The translations under genes were made by a program, and so were the position numbers. Below are positions 1 through 8,676 of a stretch of 52,523 nucleotides of DNA, piece after piece (the first letter of the stretch is position 1; each line of letters starts with the position of its first letter). Source of the stretch: Sedimenticola sp. (GTDB lineage: Bacteria > Pseudomonadota > Gammaproteobacteria > Chromatiales > Chromatiaceae); the NCBI GenBank assembly GCA_011051655.1, contig DRKS01000071.1:1-52523 (forward strand), given 5' to 3'. The notes beneath the pieces are model-generated. The model did no database searches, was not told where the DNA came from, and saw only the letters and a list, made by a program, of their open reading frames with translations.

Positions 1-94
1 CCGCAGAGGACGCAGAGATTCGCAGAGGTTTTTATTTATTATCAATAAGCTGGCTAGCATTTCATTTCTCTGCGCACCTCTGCGTCCTCTGCGG
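1..94. repeat. Long imperfect inverted repeat at left edge
   Basis: Positions 1–27 and 68–94 are reverse complements at 25 of 27 positions, built from repeated CGCAGAG-type units, with an AT-rich loop of about 40 bases. The element may continue left of the window. It lies 48 bases beyond the stop codon of the minus-strand YkgJ-like gene, so a transcript could fold here and the element may serve as an end-of-operon structure. Similar GCAGAG-rich palindromes are scattered in many proteobacterial genomes; I infer a dispersed repeat. Confidence 0.8.
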
Positions 95-141
95 TTAATA
101 TTTATCTTTTACCAATCCTAATTTATAAAATTGATGAAGTA

Positions 142-888
142 CTAGCCTGACGCAAGCCGCCGGATGAAGTTCTCGAACAACTCCGGGCCAGGACAGGTGG
201 GGAGGGGCGAATCCCGGTGCTCTTGCGCCCACGCCAGCGCCAGGATCATCGGAAGCCAACGGGCCGAATCACCGCCGGCGCCGTCGCCGAAGCGGTAGAG
301 GATGGAGGAGACGCGCCGTGGAAGCGTCACCGTCTCCACCCGCCGCCCCACCGGGTCGGCGCAATCGGCGGGCGACGAGGTGACCAGGTATTCCCGGCAG
401 CTGATGGGCCGATGGGGGTGGATGCCGCAGGATTCGTCTTCGAGAAAGGGACAGGGGATACCGAGGCGGAAATAGGCCTCCCCGAACGCCCTCCGGGCCT
501 CCCGGTCCCGCACCCCCGCCGCCCCGCGAAGGGCCTCCAGCATGCCGCGCCTGTCCAGTTCCTCCAGCCCCCTGGCGAAGCGCCCGCGGATCCGGTCCCG
601 CCGCTCCGCCGGCATCGCATCCACCCGTTGAGACAGGTAGAGCGCCTCGGGCTCGCTGACGGGAACCAATTGGCGGCAGCAGGCGCCGCAACCCGCCCGG
701 CAGGCAATCTTCTTTCCCCGCGCCTCCACCTCTTGCGCGGCCACCTCTCCGACTGCATCGGCCAGCCGTTGAATGAGGGGCAGCAGATCCGCCATGGAGA
801 GCGGCCCGGCCGGCACGGCCCCTTCCAGCCGCAAACGTCTGCCGCCGATTTTCAGCTCGATGTTGAATGGCTCCCGCTGTTCGGGCAT
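142..888 (-). CDS. YkgJ-family cysteine cluster protein
   Basis: A 248-residue soluble protein with the cysteine pattern of the YkgJ family (putative zinc- or iron-chelating domain): C63, C67, C70 and C71 in a CRAGCGACC motif, then a second cluster around residues 145–165 with CPFL, ESCGIHPHRP and SCREY. No signal peptide or membrane segment is seen. It follows the fused sheath gene by 6 bases on the same strand, so the two are probably co-transcribed. The family is believed to bind metal but its reaction is unknown, and nothing here shows a direct role in secretion. Confidence 0.85.
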   Translation of the reverse strand: MPEQREPFNIELKIGGRRLRLEGAVPAGPLSMADLLPLIQRLADAVGEVAAQEVEARGKKIACRAGCGACCRQLVPVSEPEALYLSQRVDAMPAERRDRIRGRFARGLEELDRRGMLEALRGAAGVRDREARRAFGEAYFRLGIPCPFLEDESCGIHPHRPISCREYLVTSSPADCADPVGRRVETVTLPRRVSSILYRFGDGAGGDSARWLPMILALAWAQEHRDSPLPTCPGPELFENFIRRLASG

Positions 889-894
889 TCGATA

Positions 895-2442
895 TCAGCC
901 CCAGGGTCCGGCAAGGGCGGTTGGCGGCTCCGCAATCGACTGAAACCGCGCCAGACGCACCGCATTGCGGTTGCGGTGGCTCAGAAACGGCATGAGGCCC
1001 CGGCCCAGTATCGCCTGCATGGCGCGCTCGCCCAGGCAGACCTCGGCGCAGGGCTGCATCACCGGCCCGTCCTCGCCGGTGCGGATGTGGGCCGGGAGAT
1101 CATCGATATCCAGGCAGTCGCCGGGCTCCATGGACCAGCCCCGCTCCTGAAAGGCCCGCCCGATCAGCAGGGCGCAGGCGAAGGCCGGGCTGCCCCAGAG
1201 GTAGGCCTCATGGCCGGCTTCTGCCGGGAACTCCTCGAACTCGAAGCCTTCGACGGAATCGGTCTTCGCCCCGTAGGGCAGGCGCAGCAACAGCCGCGGC
1301 AGCGCCAGGCCGATCCAGGGGGCCATGGGGCTGCCGCGCAGCGCCCGCCAGCCTTTTCCGGCCCCGGCATCCGTCCCCTTCCAGTCCGCCGGGTCCGGGG
1401 TTTCGTGCAGGGAGCGGCAGCCCAGGATCCCGGGATGGGCCGCGGCGACAAAGGGGCCGCCGGCCCGGGAGCCGAGCGCCCCCAGGGCCGCCAGCAGGGC
1501 CAGATCACCCGCCCCTGTTCCAAAGCTGTAATCACCGGCCAGCAGGGACCAGGGTTCGCCCCCCAGGGTTTCGCTCCCCTGCTCCACCAGCAGCCGGTGC
1601 AGGCCGCAGGAGGCCATATCGCCCCCCGCTCCCTGGATGTCGGCCGCCAGTTCCTCCTTGGTGACATCGAGCAGATAGAGCTTCAGCTCTTCGCCGGTCT
1701 CCAGGCCGCCGGTCAGCCGGTCAACGCCGCGCCACGCCGCCTCCAGCGCCTGCAGGGCCGGATGGTGCAGCAGGGCGCGCATCTGCCCGCCGATGGCCTC
1801 GTCCACCGCGGCTATATAGACATCCTGGTGGGGCGGCGCCGAGGGCGCAATGTGGGGGGCGATGATGCGCTTGATAAACGGCGTCAGGTCCGGGGCCCGC
1901 CCGGCGCCGGGGCGCGCCTGGGGCCGATCCGCCGGCCGCCGGCCCAGCAGCCGTTCCAGCGTCGCCTCATCATCCTCCGCCGGCCGCTCTTCGGCTGGCG
2001 CGGCTTCCGCCGGTGTGGTATCGGGCAAGTCAAATCCGCTGCGCAATTCGGCCGCCGCCGCCTCGAATGACGCCGGGTCCAGCAGGCGCGCGCGCATCCG
2101 CCGCAAGGCCTGGAAGGGCTCCAGCCGCTTGTACAGCTCATCCGGATGGAAATCCTCCAGGCGCCGGAAACCGATGATCACCCCCTGCCCCGCCGCCTCC
2201 GCCAGCGGCAGCCGGAGGCGGGGCGCGAAGCGGAACAGCACATCCTCGAAGTTATCGATATCCACCGGGACGACGGGCCTCTCCGCCAGGGCGCTCCCGC
2301 TTTCCAACAGGCCGCGGTTGGCGCGCCCGCTGAAGTCCCCCATGAGAAGGATGCGCATGGGCCCACCGGACCGCTTCCGCCGACAGGCCGTTTCTGTTTC
2401 CGGCTGCGCAAAGCCAAATTCAAATTCCAACCGTCCCGGCAT
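895..2442 (-). CDS. Fused TssB–TssC-like T6SS contractile sheath protein
   Basis: A 515-residue protein joining both T6SS sheath subunits. Residues about 29–125 follow TssB (MRILLMGDFSGR, then DIDNFEDVLFRFAPRL and a DFHPDELYKRL segment). After an Ala/Pro-rich linker (about 125–195), residues about 205–500 follow TssC: HPALQALEAAWRG, LLAGDYSFG, the LALPRLLLRLPYG segment and AYLWGSPAFA. Normal TssB (about 170 aa) plus TssC (about 495 aa) would total some 660 residues, so both halves are shortened. The ATG at 2442 has a GGGGGA ribosome site about 8 bases upstream. It diverges from vgrG across 64 bases. It may replace, cap or regulate a normal sheath encoded elsewhere. Confidence 0.85.
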   Translation of the reverse strand: MPGRLEFEFGFAQPETETACRRKRSGGPMRILLMGDFSGRANRGLLESGSALAERPVVPVDIDNFEDVLFRFAPRLRLPLAEAAGQGVIIGFRRLEDFHPDELYKRLEPFQALRRMRARLLDPASFEAAAAELRSGFDLPDTTPAEAAPAEERPAEDDEATLERLLGRRPADRPQARPGAGRAPDLTPFIKRIIAPHIAPSAPPHQDVYIAAVDEAIGGQMRALLHHPALQALEAAWRGVDRLTGGLETGEELKLYLLDVTKEELAADIQGAGGDMASCGLHRLLVEQGSETLGGEPWSLLAGDYSFGTGAGDLALLAALGALGSRAGGPFVAAAHPGILGCRSLHETPDPADWKGTDAGAGKGWRALRGSPMAPWIGLALPRLLLRLPYGAKTDSVEGFEFEEFPAEAGHEAYLWGSPAFACALLIGRAFQERGWSMEPGDCLDIDDLPAHIRTGEDGPVMQPCAEVCLGERAMQAILGRGLMPFLSHRNRNAVRLARFQSIAEPPTALAGPWG

Positions 2443-2506
2443 CTGTCTATTCCCCCAGTGGCAAATCCTCTACAATCATACCCGCATAAATGAGGAGACT
2501 CGAATC

Positions 2507-4714
2507 ATGGCCGTAACGCAAACGGAAAGGCAGATTGCCGTATCCAGCCCGCTCGGCGAGGATGTGTTGCTGCTCCATCGCATGACCGGCAACGAGCAGC
2601 TTGGCCGGCTGTTCGAGTTCCAGCTCGATCTCCTCAGCACAGACGAACAGATCGCCATCGAGGACGTCCTGGCCCAGAATCTGACCGTCAGCCTCAGGCT
2701 GCCCAATGATGAAATCCGTTACTTCAACGGCTTTGTCAGCCGCTTCTCACACGTCGGCGCCATGGGCCGTTACGCTGCATACCAGGCGACCCTGCGGCCC
2801 TGGCTGTGGTTTCTGACCCGCACGGCGGACTGCCGCATCTTCCAGGAGCAGACCGTCCCCGACATCATCAAAGGCATCTTCCGGGAGTACGGCTTCACCG
2901 ACTTCGACGAGGCCCTCAGCGGCTCCTACCGCACCTGGGGCTATTGCGTGCAGTACCGGGAAACCGACTTCAATTTCGTCAGCCGCCTGATGGAACAGGA
3001 GGGCATCTATTATTATTTCCGCCACGAGGACGGCAAGCACACCCTGGTGCTGGCGGACTCCTACAGCGCCCACGAGCTGATCCCCGGCTATGAGCGGATC
3101 CCCTACTTCCCCCCCGACGAGAGCGCCGTGCGGGAGCGTGACCACATATCCCGATGGGATGTCTCACAGGAGGTCCAGCCGGGCGTCTATTCGCTCACGG
3201 ACTTCGACTTCGAGGTCCCCAAAAAGAATCTGCACGTCAAGCGCTCCATCACCCGCCCGCATGCCCGGCCCGATTTCGAGATCTACGATTATCCCGGCGA
3301 GTATGTGAAAAGCGGCGACGGCGACGTCTACGTCCGCACCCGCATCGAAGAGCTGCAGGCCCAATACGAACTCACCCGGGGCGAGGCCAACGCCCGCGGA
3401 CTCGTCCCGGGCGGGCTGTTCGAGCTGACCGACTACCCGCGCGAGGATCAAAACCGCGAATACCTGATCGTATCCGCGAGCTATGAACTGCAATCCGATG
3501 TCTTCGAGTCCGGCCCCTCTTCCGGGCAGGGCCAGGCCTATGCCTGCAGCATCAGCGCCATCGACAGCCACACGCCCTACCGCCCCCCCCGGATAACCCC
3601 GAAACCGGTCATCCAGGGCCCCCAGACCGCCATCGTGGTGGGCCCCGCCGGGGAAGAGATCTGGCCGGACAAATACAGCCGCGTAAAGGTCCAGTTCCAC
3701 TGGGACCGGGAAGGCCAGCGGGACGAAAACAGCTCCTGCTGGGTACGCGTCGCCCAGCTCTGGGCCGGCAAGACCTGGGGCGGCATCCACATCCCCCGCA
3801 TCGGCCAGGAGGTGATCGTGGAGTTTCTCGAAGGCGACCCGGACCGCCCCATCATCACCGGCCGGGTCTACAACGCCGATGAGATGCCCCCCTATGAACT
3901 GCCCGCGAACAAGACCCAAAGCGGCATCAAAAGCCGCAGCACCAAGGGGGGCAGCGGCGAGAACTTCAACGAATTCCGGTTCGAGGACAAAAAGGGGGCG
4001 GAACAGGTCTATCTCCACGCCGAAAAAAATTACGACATCGTGGTGGAGAACGACGAGACCCATTCGGTGGGCCACGACCGCGCCAAGACCATCGGCAACG
4101 ACGAGACCACCGACGTGGGCCACGACCGGACCGAGAGCGTCGGCAACGATGAAAAAATCACCATCGGCAACGACCGGACCGAAGCGGTGGGAAACAACGA
4201 AGACATCAGCATCGGCGCCAACCGCACCGAAAAGGTGGGCAGCAACGAGACCATCTCCATCGGCGCCAACCGGTCGGTAAGCATCGGCAGCAACAAGACG
4301 GAGACCGTCTCCGTCAACAAGGCCGAAACCATCGGCGCCGCCAAGGAGCTGACCATCGGCGCGGGATACCAGGTCACGGTGGGCGCCGGCATGAACGAAA
4401 CCGTGGGCGCCTCCAAGAGCGTTCAGGTGGGCGCCTCCTCCAGCGAGACCATCGGCAGCGACAAGAGCGTCGACATCGGCGACAACCAGTCCACCAGCGT
4501 GGGCAAGGACGACACGCTGAAGGTGGGGAAGAACCTGGTCATCGACGCCGGTGGTTCCATCATGATCAAGACCGGCAAGGCCAGCATCAGCATGAAAAAG
4601 GACGGCACCATCACCATTCAGGGCAAGGACATCACCGTCAAGGGCTCCGGCGCCATCAACATCAAGGCAAGCAAAAACGTCGTTATCAAGGGTAAAAAGG
4701 TCCTTCAGAACTGA
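2507..4714 (+). CDS. vgrG: VgrG (TssI) type VI secretion spike protein
   Basis: A 735-residue spike protein that forms the trimeric tip of the T6SS needle. The gp27-like base is at about residues 1–380. The gp5-like OB fold (about 390–480) carries KVQFHWDREG, SCWVRVAQLWAG and GWGG-like KTWGGIHIPRIGQEV segments. A long beta-helix of 8-residue repeats of the form (V/I)G-x-(N/D) runs from about 520 to 680, and the tail ends in VVIKGKKVLQN without an extra toxin domain. The frame is open far upstream, but the ATG at 2507 has GAGGAG at 2492–2497 and starts at the conserved N-terminus. Downstream genes are adaptor and cargo genes in the same direction. Confidence 0.95.
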   Translation: MAVTQTERQIAVSSPLGEDVLLLHRMTGNEQLGRLFEFQLDLLSTDEQIAIEDVLAQNLTVSLRLPNDEIRYFNGFVSRFSHVGAMGRYAAYQATLRPWLWFLTRTADCRIFQEQTVPDIIKGIFREYGFTDFDEALSGSYRTWGYCVQYRETDFNFVSRLMEQEGIYYYFRHEDGKHTLVLADSYSAHELIPGYERIPYFPPDESAVRERDHISRWDVSQEVQPGVYSLTDFDFEVPKKNLHVKRSITRPHARPDFEIYDYPGEYVKSGDGDVYVRTRIEELQAQYELTRGEANARGLVPGGLFELTDYPREDQNREYLIVSASYELQSDVFESGPSSGQGQAYACSISAIDSHTPYRPPRITPKPVIQGPQTAIVVGPAGEEIWPDKYSRVKVQFHWDREGQRDENSSCWVRVAQLWAGKTWGGIHIPRIGQEVIVEFLEGDPDRPIITGRVYNADEMPPYELPANKTQSGIKSRSTKGGSGENFNEFRFEDKKGAEQVYLHAEKNYDIVVENDETHSVGHDRAKTIGNDETTDVGHDRTESVGNDEKITIGNDRTEAVGNNEDISIGANRTEKVGSNETISIGANRSVSIGSNKTETVSVNKAETIGAAKELTIGAGYQVTVGAGMNETVGASKSVQVGASSSETIGSDKSVDIGDNQSTSVGKDDTLKVGKNLVIDAGGSIMIKTGKASISMKKDGTITIQGKDITVKGSGAINIKASKNVVIKGKKVLQN
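4067..4540 (+). repeat. 24-nt in-frame repeats encoding the VgrG beta-helix
   Basis: About twenty degenerate 24-base units encode eight-residue repeats such as VGHDRTES, VGNDEKIT, IGNDRTEA and VGNNEDIS. They form the triple-stranded beta-helix needle of VgrG. They are coding, diverged and without spacers, so they are a protein repeat rather than a DNA element. Confidence 0.85.
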
Positions 4715-4730
4715 GCACGGGAACAAAGCC

Positions 4731-5231
4731 ATGAGCGAACAGGAGCACGAAATCATCCCGGAGCCCGCCCTGGCAGAGGCCCGGGCGGACAAGGGAGAAG
4801 GCGAAACCGGAACGCTGGAGGGCGTCGTCATCGGTGTCCTCGCGGGGTTCGACAGCGACAACCGGCCCCTGGTGGCCTTTCCCGCAAATCCCGCGCCCGG
4901 CTGCATTGTCGCCCGCTCCACCATCCGGTTCGGCGAGAACGACATCGGCCGCGAGCTGGCCCTGCTGTTCGAAGGCGGCAATCCGGCCCTGCCCCTGATC
5001 ATCGGGCGCATCCAGCATCCGGAAGAGAATGCCCTGGCCAAGGCGCCAATGAAAGCAGAGCTGGACGGCGAGCGCATAGTCCTGTCCGCCGACAAGGAGA
5101 TCGTCCTCAAATGCGGCAAGGCGAGCATCACCCTGACCCGGGCGGGCAAGGTCCTGATCCGCGGCGCCTACCTGCTCAGCCGCTCCTCCGGCGCCAACCG
5201 GATCAAGGGCGGATCAGTGCAGATCAACTAG
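4731..5231 (+). CDS. DUF6484 domain-containing T6SS accessory protein
   Basis: A 166-residue protein starting 16 bases after vgrG. The central part (EGVVIGVLAGFDSDNRPLV, then GRELALLFEGGNPALPLIIG) matches the DUF6484 family, usually found next to VgrG and DUF2169 genes. The C-terminal part (IVLSADKEIVLKCGKASITL, then RSSGANRIKGGSVQIN) resembles a short beta-helix tail like that of VgrG or PAAR-linked proteins. No signal peptide. I infer that it is an adaptor between spike and cargo; its biochemical activity is unknown. Confidence 0.8.
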   Translation: MSEQEHEIIPEPALAEARADKGEGETGTLEGVVIGVLAGFDSDNRPLVAFPANPAPGCIVARSTIRFGENDIGRELALLFEGGNPALPLIIGRIQHPEENALAKAPMKAELDGERIVLSADKEIVLKCGKASITLTRAGKVLIRGAYLLSRSSGANRIKGGSVQIN

Positions 5232-5235
5232 AAAT

Positions 5236-5320
5236 GGTGCAATCATCATCGCGCCTGAAGGCGCTCCGACAACACCTTCGTCCCCGTAGGAGCGCCTTCA
5301 GGCGCGATGAATATTGCACC
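5236..5320. repeat. REP-like palindromic element
   Basis: Arms at 5236–5267 and 5289–5320 are reverse complements at 30 of 32 positions around a 21-base loop. The core GTAGGAGCGCCTTCAGGCGC is itself palindromic and resembles the GTAGGAGCG-type REP sequences of gammaproteobacteria. It sits between the DUF6484 and DUF2169 genes, starting 4 bases after a stop codon, and could act as an attenuator or RNA-stabilising hairpin. No T-run follows, so it is not a classical terminator. Confidence 0.85.
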
Positions 5321-5369
5321 CAGCCATTAGCAACGTAATCCCCAGGATCACGACAACAGCAAACTCGGC

Positions 5370-6485
5370 ATGGAACTCATCAACGCCACAGGCATGCAGG
5401 CCGGCTACACCATGGGAATACAGCCCGATGGCCGCGAACTCCTGGTGGTTGCCGTCAAGGGAACCTTCCTCATACCCGGGGCCGGGGAAAAGGCCAGGCT
5501 TGCCGGGGAGCAAAGGCCGCTCGTCGAGGCCGACGAATTCACCGGCGAACCCGGTTTTTCGGCCCCCCTCTACGAAGTGGATTACGCGCCGCGGAAAGCC
5601 CGTTGCGATGTCCTGCTGAACGGCAGCGCCTACGCCCCGGGCGGCAGGCCGGCGTCACGGGTGGTGGTGGGCCTCAAGGTGGGCTCCATCCGCAAATCCT
5701 TCGCCGTCGTCGGCAAACGTTTCTGGCAGGCGGGCTCCGTCGCCATCGGGCCGGGCGCGCCGGGCCTGTTCAGCGTCATGCCCATCTCTTATGACAATGC
5801 CTTCGGGGGCTGTGACGACTTTCATCCGGACCCAGGCAGGCACAGCGCCTACATGCCAAACCCCGTCGGCCGGGGCTATCACGCCCAGTTGGGACAATCC
5901 CTCGTCCACGACACCCCCATGCCGAACACGGAAGAACTCGACGCCCCCGTCAAAATGCCCAACCTGGCCTACCGCCCCATGGCGTTCGGCCCCGTGGGGC
6001 GGGGCTGGGAGCCGCGCATCAGGCATGCCGGCACCTATGATGATGACTGGCTGGACAATGTCTTCCCCTTTCTGCCGGCCGACTTCAGCGAGGCCTATTA
6101 CCAGGCGGCCCCGCCGGACCAGCAGATGGCCTATCCGAGGGGCGGCGAAGAGGTCATCCTGGTCAACCTCACGCCGGAGGGGCGCACCGCATTCCAGCTT
6201 CCGTCCATAGAGGTGCCTATCGTCTTTTTCCGCAAGAAAGGCGAACAACACCACACCCAGGCGGTGATCGACACCATCGTCATCGAACCCGACAACGGCC
6301 TCTTCACCATGACCTGGCGCGCCAGCCTGCCGCTCAGGAAAAACATCTTCGAGATACCCCAGGTGCTTGCCGGCAAGATGCCGCGCGGCTGGTGGCGGGC
6401 GCGGGAACTGGGCAAGACCTACTACAGCTCTCTCGAAGAGCTCAGCCGATCCAAACGCCGCGAGGCGTCGGAGGCCGAAGCGTGA
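5370..6485 (+). CDS. DUF2169 domain-containing T6SS adaptor protein
   Basis: A 371-residue soluble protein beginning MELINATGMQAGYTMGIQ, the typical N-terminus of DUF2169 proteins. LLVVAVKGTFLIPG, the FDNAFGG-like SYDNAFGGCD segment and NPVGRGYHA are also characteristic. DUF2169 proteins are encoded with VgrG and PAAR/DUF4150 effectors and are thought to help load the cargo; this role is inferred here from position. It overlaps the next gene (GTGA at 6482–6485), which implies translational coupling. Confidence 0.9.
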   Translation: MELINATGMQAGYTMGIQPDGRELLVVAVKGTFLIPGAGEKARLAGEQRPLVEADEFTGEPGFSAPLYEVDYAPRKARCDVLLNGSAYAPGGRPASRVVVGLKVGSIRKSFAVVGKRFWQAGSVAIGPGAPGLFSVMPISYDNAFGGCDDFHPDPGRHSAYMPNPVGRGYHAQLGQSLVHDTPMPNTEELDAPVKMPNLAYRPMAFGPVGRGWEPRIRHAGTYDDDWLDNVFPFLPADFSEAYYQAAPPDQQMAYPRGGEEVILVNLTPEGRTAFQLPSIEVPIVFFRKKGEQHHTQAVIDTIVIEPDNGLFTMTWRASLPLRKNIFEIPQVLAGKMPRGWWRARELGKTYYSSLEELSRSKRREASEAEA

Positions 6486-7522
6486 GCCTGCCGGCCCTGG
6501 CGATCAGCGGCTCCGGGATGGTCAGCGGCGTGGGCCTGAATGCCCCCGCATCCTGCGCCGCCATCCGGGCCGCTCTCGACAACTTCCAGGAGACCCGCTT
6601 CATGGACCGGGGCGGCGAATGGATCCTGGGCTGCACCGTGCCCCTGGAACAGCCCTGGCGCGGCCGTACCAGACTGGTCAAGATGCTGGCCATGGCGCTG
6701 GCCGAATGCCTCGGCTCAGGGCCCGGCCTCGAACCCGCTAAAACCCCGCTCATGCTGTGCCTCGCGGAGACCAAGCGGCCCGGCCGGCTGGAGGGCATCG
6801 ACAACGAGCTGTTCCTGGAAACGGAAAGGGAACTGGGCGTCCGCTTCCACGACAAATCCAGAATCATTGCCCAGGGGCGGGTATCCGCCGCCGTCGCCCT
6901 GCACCACGCCCGCCAACTGATGGCCGGAGGCGATATCGAAAAGATCATCGTGGCCGGCGTGGACAGCCTGCTGACCGGCCCCACCCTCGCGGCATACGAA
7001 GAACACGAACGCCTGCTCACCAGCCAGAACTCCAACGGCTTCATCCCGGGAGAAGCCGCGGCGGCAATACTGGTCGAGGCCGCCAGACCCACATCGCAGC
7101 CGCAACTGATCTGCACCGGCATAGGCTTCGGCATCGAAAAGGCGACCATCGACTCGGAAGAACCGCTGCGCGCCGACGGCCTGGTGCAGGCCTTCCGGTC
7201 CGCCCTGGCCGACGCCGGGACCGACATGGGACAAATGGACTTCCGCATCACCGACCTGTCCGGTGAACAATATGGCTTCAAAGAGGCCAGCCTCGCGCTG
7301 TCCCGCACCCTGCGAAAACGCAAGGAAGAGTTCGACATCTGGCACCCCGCCGACTGCATCGGAGAAGTGGGTGCCGCCATCGGGCCGGTCTTACTGGCCG
7401 TAGCGGATGCCTCGGCCCGCAAGGGTCATACCCCCGGCAACAACATCCTCTGCCACCTGGGCAGCGACGAGGGCAAACGTGTCGCCATGGTGTTGAGATA
7501 CCAACCAGGGAGGGCTGCCTGA
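6482..7522 (+). CDS. Degenerate beta-ketoacyl-synthase-fold T6SS accessory protein
   Basis: A 346-residue thiolase-fold protein read from GTG at 6482, which overlaps the stop of the DUF2169 gene. The fold is visible from IAGVDSLL-like and GFIPGEAAAAILVE segments, which match VAGGxE and GF(V)xGEGAG of FabF-type synthases. The active-site cysteine region reads IAQGRVSAAVALHHA with no cysteine, and the usual GHTxGAxG region reads GEVGAAIG without histidine. It therefore is probably not a condensing enzyme. Such proteins recur between DUF2169 and DUF4150 genes in T6SS effector operons; I infer a structural or chaperone role. Confidence 0.8.
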   Translation: MSLPALAISGSGMVSGVGLNAPASCAAIRAALDNFQETRFMDRGGEWILGCTVPLEQPWRGRTRLVKMLAMALAECLGSGPGLEPAKTPLMLCLAETKRPGRLEGIDNELFLETERELGVRFHDKSRIIAQGRVSAAVALHHARQLMAGGDIEKIIVAGVDSLLTGPTLAAYEEHERLLTSQNSNGFIPGEAAAAILVEAARPTSQPQLICTGIGFGIEKATIDSEEPLRADGLVQAFRSALADAGTDMGQMDFRITDLSGEQYGFKEASLALSRTLRKRKEEFDIWHPADCIGEVGAAIGPVLLAVADASARKGHTPGNNILCHLGSDEGKRVAMVLRYQPGRAA

Positions 7523-8661
7523 TGAGTAACGACGTCTTTGCCAACGGGCGGGAAATTTCGTGCAAATCGGGAAGTGGCAAATCAATCTGCGCATTCCCTG
7601 ACGTCTGCTTTACACCACCGGAAAACGCCGCGACACCTCCAGGTGTCCCTATCCCCTACCCGAATACCGGGATGGCCAGCGACACCACATCCGGTAGCAA
7701 GACGGTAAAGATCACCAAGAAGGAGGTGATGCTAAAGAACAAATCCTATTTCAAGAAAAGCACAGGAGACGAAGCAGGGAGCGCAGCCAAAAAAGGAGTT
7801 GTGACAAGCGTAAACCGGGGCAAAGTTTATTTTAACGCCTGGTCAATGGATGTGAAGATCGAAGGGGAAAATGTGGTTCGGCATTTAGATTTGACTACGC
7901 ATAATCATGCGTCATCAACAACGAACACACCACCGATGATCCATGTCGACAGCATGGCATATGAGTTTCCAGTATCCTGCAAGAAACACGTCGACGACAA
8001 CAATGAGGCATGTCAGGGTGCGACGCAAATCAAAAATAAAAAGGGAGCAAAGCAAGGCATGAATTGCGATAATGCAAAAGATCCGAAAAAGTGCAAAGCG
8101 GCAAGGCGCTGCCTGCTCATGTCAAAAGCGAAGGATAAAAGCTTCTGTTGCCATCCAAGTACTACCGGTCATCATATGATTGAGTCTCACTGTTTTTGTG
8201 AGAAAGGAGACCGAGGTACAGCGTTACCCGAATTCCAAGGCTATGATGTTGAAGCAGCCCCATGCGTCTGCGCAGAAGGTCCTCGGCATCATGGTGAACA
8301 CGGAGATTTCCACGCGATTCAAGGTGTTCGGGAGCGTGGCAAGATCTTGATTGTCAAGCAAATGATTGCGGAGGGGCAGCCGACTCGCCGTACACCTGAA
8401 CGAGCCTGGAGCTACGGTGAAGCTAAGCAAGCAGGGCTAGATGCGCATGAGGATGTGTTTGGACCTGGTGCCTGCGATCCGGGTTGTTTAGAAGATCAAC
8501 TAGACAAATTTCATAGCAAATTTTTGAGCGAGGGGGATGATACCTTGGTGCGCAGCTACAACAGTTCACTTTCCTCCAAGCATAATCAAAAGAATCGCGG
8601 CGTAAACCTCGAAATAAGCCGTATCAAAGCGCGTATTAACTCGATGGCCGGCGGTAGTTGA
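7522..8661 (+). CDS. DUF4150 PAAR-like protein with C-terminal GHH/HNH-type nuclease toxin domain
   Basis: A 379-residue probable T6SS effector. Residues 1–145 are a DUF4150 (PAAR-like) tip domain with PIPYPNTGMASDTTSGSKTV, VMLKNKSYFKKSTGDEAG and HLDLTTHNH. The C-terminal part is rich in Cys and His: GHHMIESHCF with G216-H217-H218, then APCVCAEGPRHHGEHGDFH at about 246–264. This pattern fits the GHH group of HNH/endonuclease VII toxins, so DNA in the target cell is the likely substrate. The start overlaps the preceding stop by one base. From about residue 20 the gene is much richer in A+T than the operon before it, which suggests an exchanged toxin end. Confidence 0.8.
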   Translation: MSNDVFANGREISCKSGSGKSICAFPDVCFTPPENAATPPGVPIPYPNTGMASDTTSGSKTVKITKKEVMLKNKSYFKKSTGDEAGSAAKKGVVTSVNRGKVYFNAWSMDVKIEGENVVRHLDLTTHNHASSTTNTPPMIHVDSMAYEFPVSCKKHVDDNNEACQGATQIKNKKGAKQGMNCDNAKDPKKCKAARRCLLMSKAKDKSFCCHPSTTGHHMIESHCFCEKGDRGTALPEFQGYDVEAAPCVCAEGPRHHGEHGDFHAIQGVRERGKILIVKQMIAEGQPTRRTPERAWSYGEAKQAGLDAHEDVFGPGACDPGCLEDQLDKFHSKFLSEGDDTLVRSYNSSLSSKHNQKNRGVNLEISRIKARINSMAGGS

Positions 8662-8676
8662 CACGAGAGGGTACCG

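Noticed and set aside
217..2070. 617-residue plus-strand frame opposite the YkgJ-like and TssBC genes
   Set aside because: It is an antisense shadow rich in Pro, Arg and Gln with no domain; the minus-strand genes have clear family motifs.
2443..2506. A sigma-54 promoter between the TssBC and vgrG genes
   Set aside because: A TGGCA is present on the plus strand but no TTGC element follows at the needed distance.
4067..4540. Regular 24-base repeats as a possible CRISPR array
   Set aside because: There are no spacers; the units are diverged, in frame and encode the VgrG beta-helix.
3164..5149. 661-residue minus-strand frame opposite vgrG
   Set aside because: Its repeats (such as VADGDGLVAAH) are the mirror of the VgrG coding repeats; no start signal or family match.
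6482..7522. A fatty-acid or polyketide synthase gene
   Set aside because: The catalytic residues are missing and no acyl carrier or reductase gene is nearby; the context is T6SS cargo.
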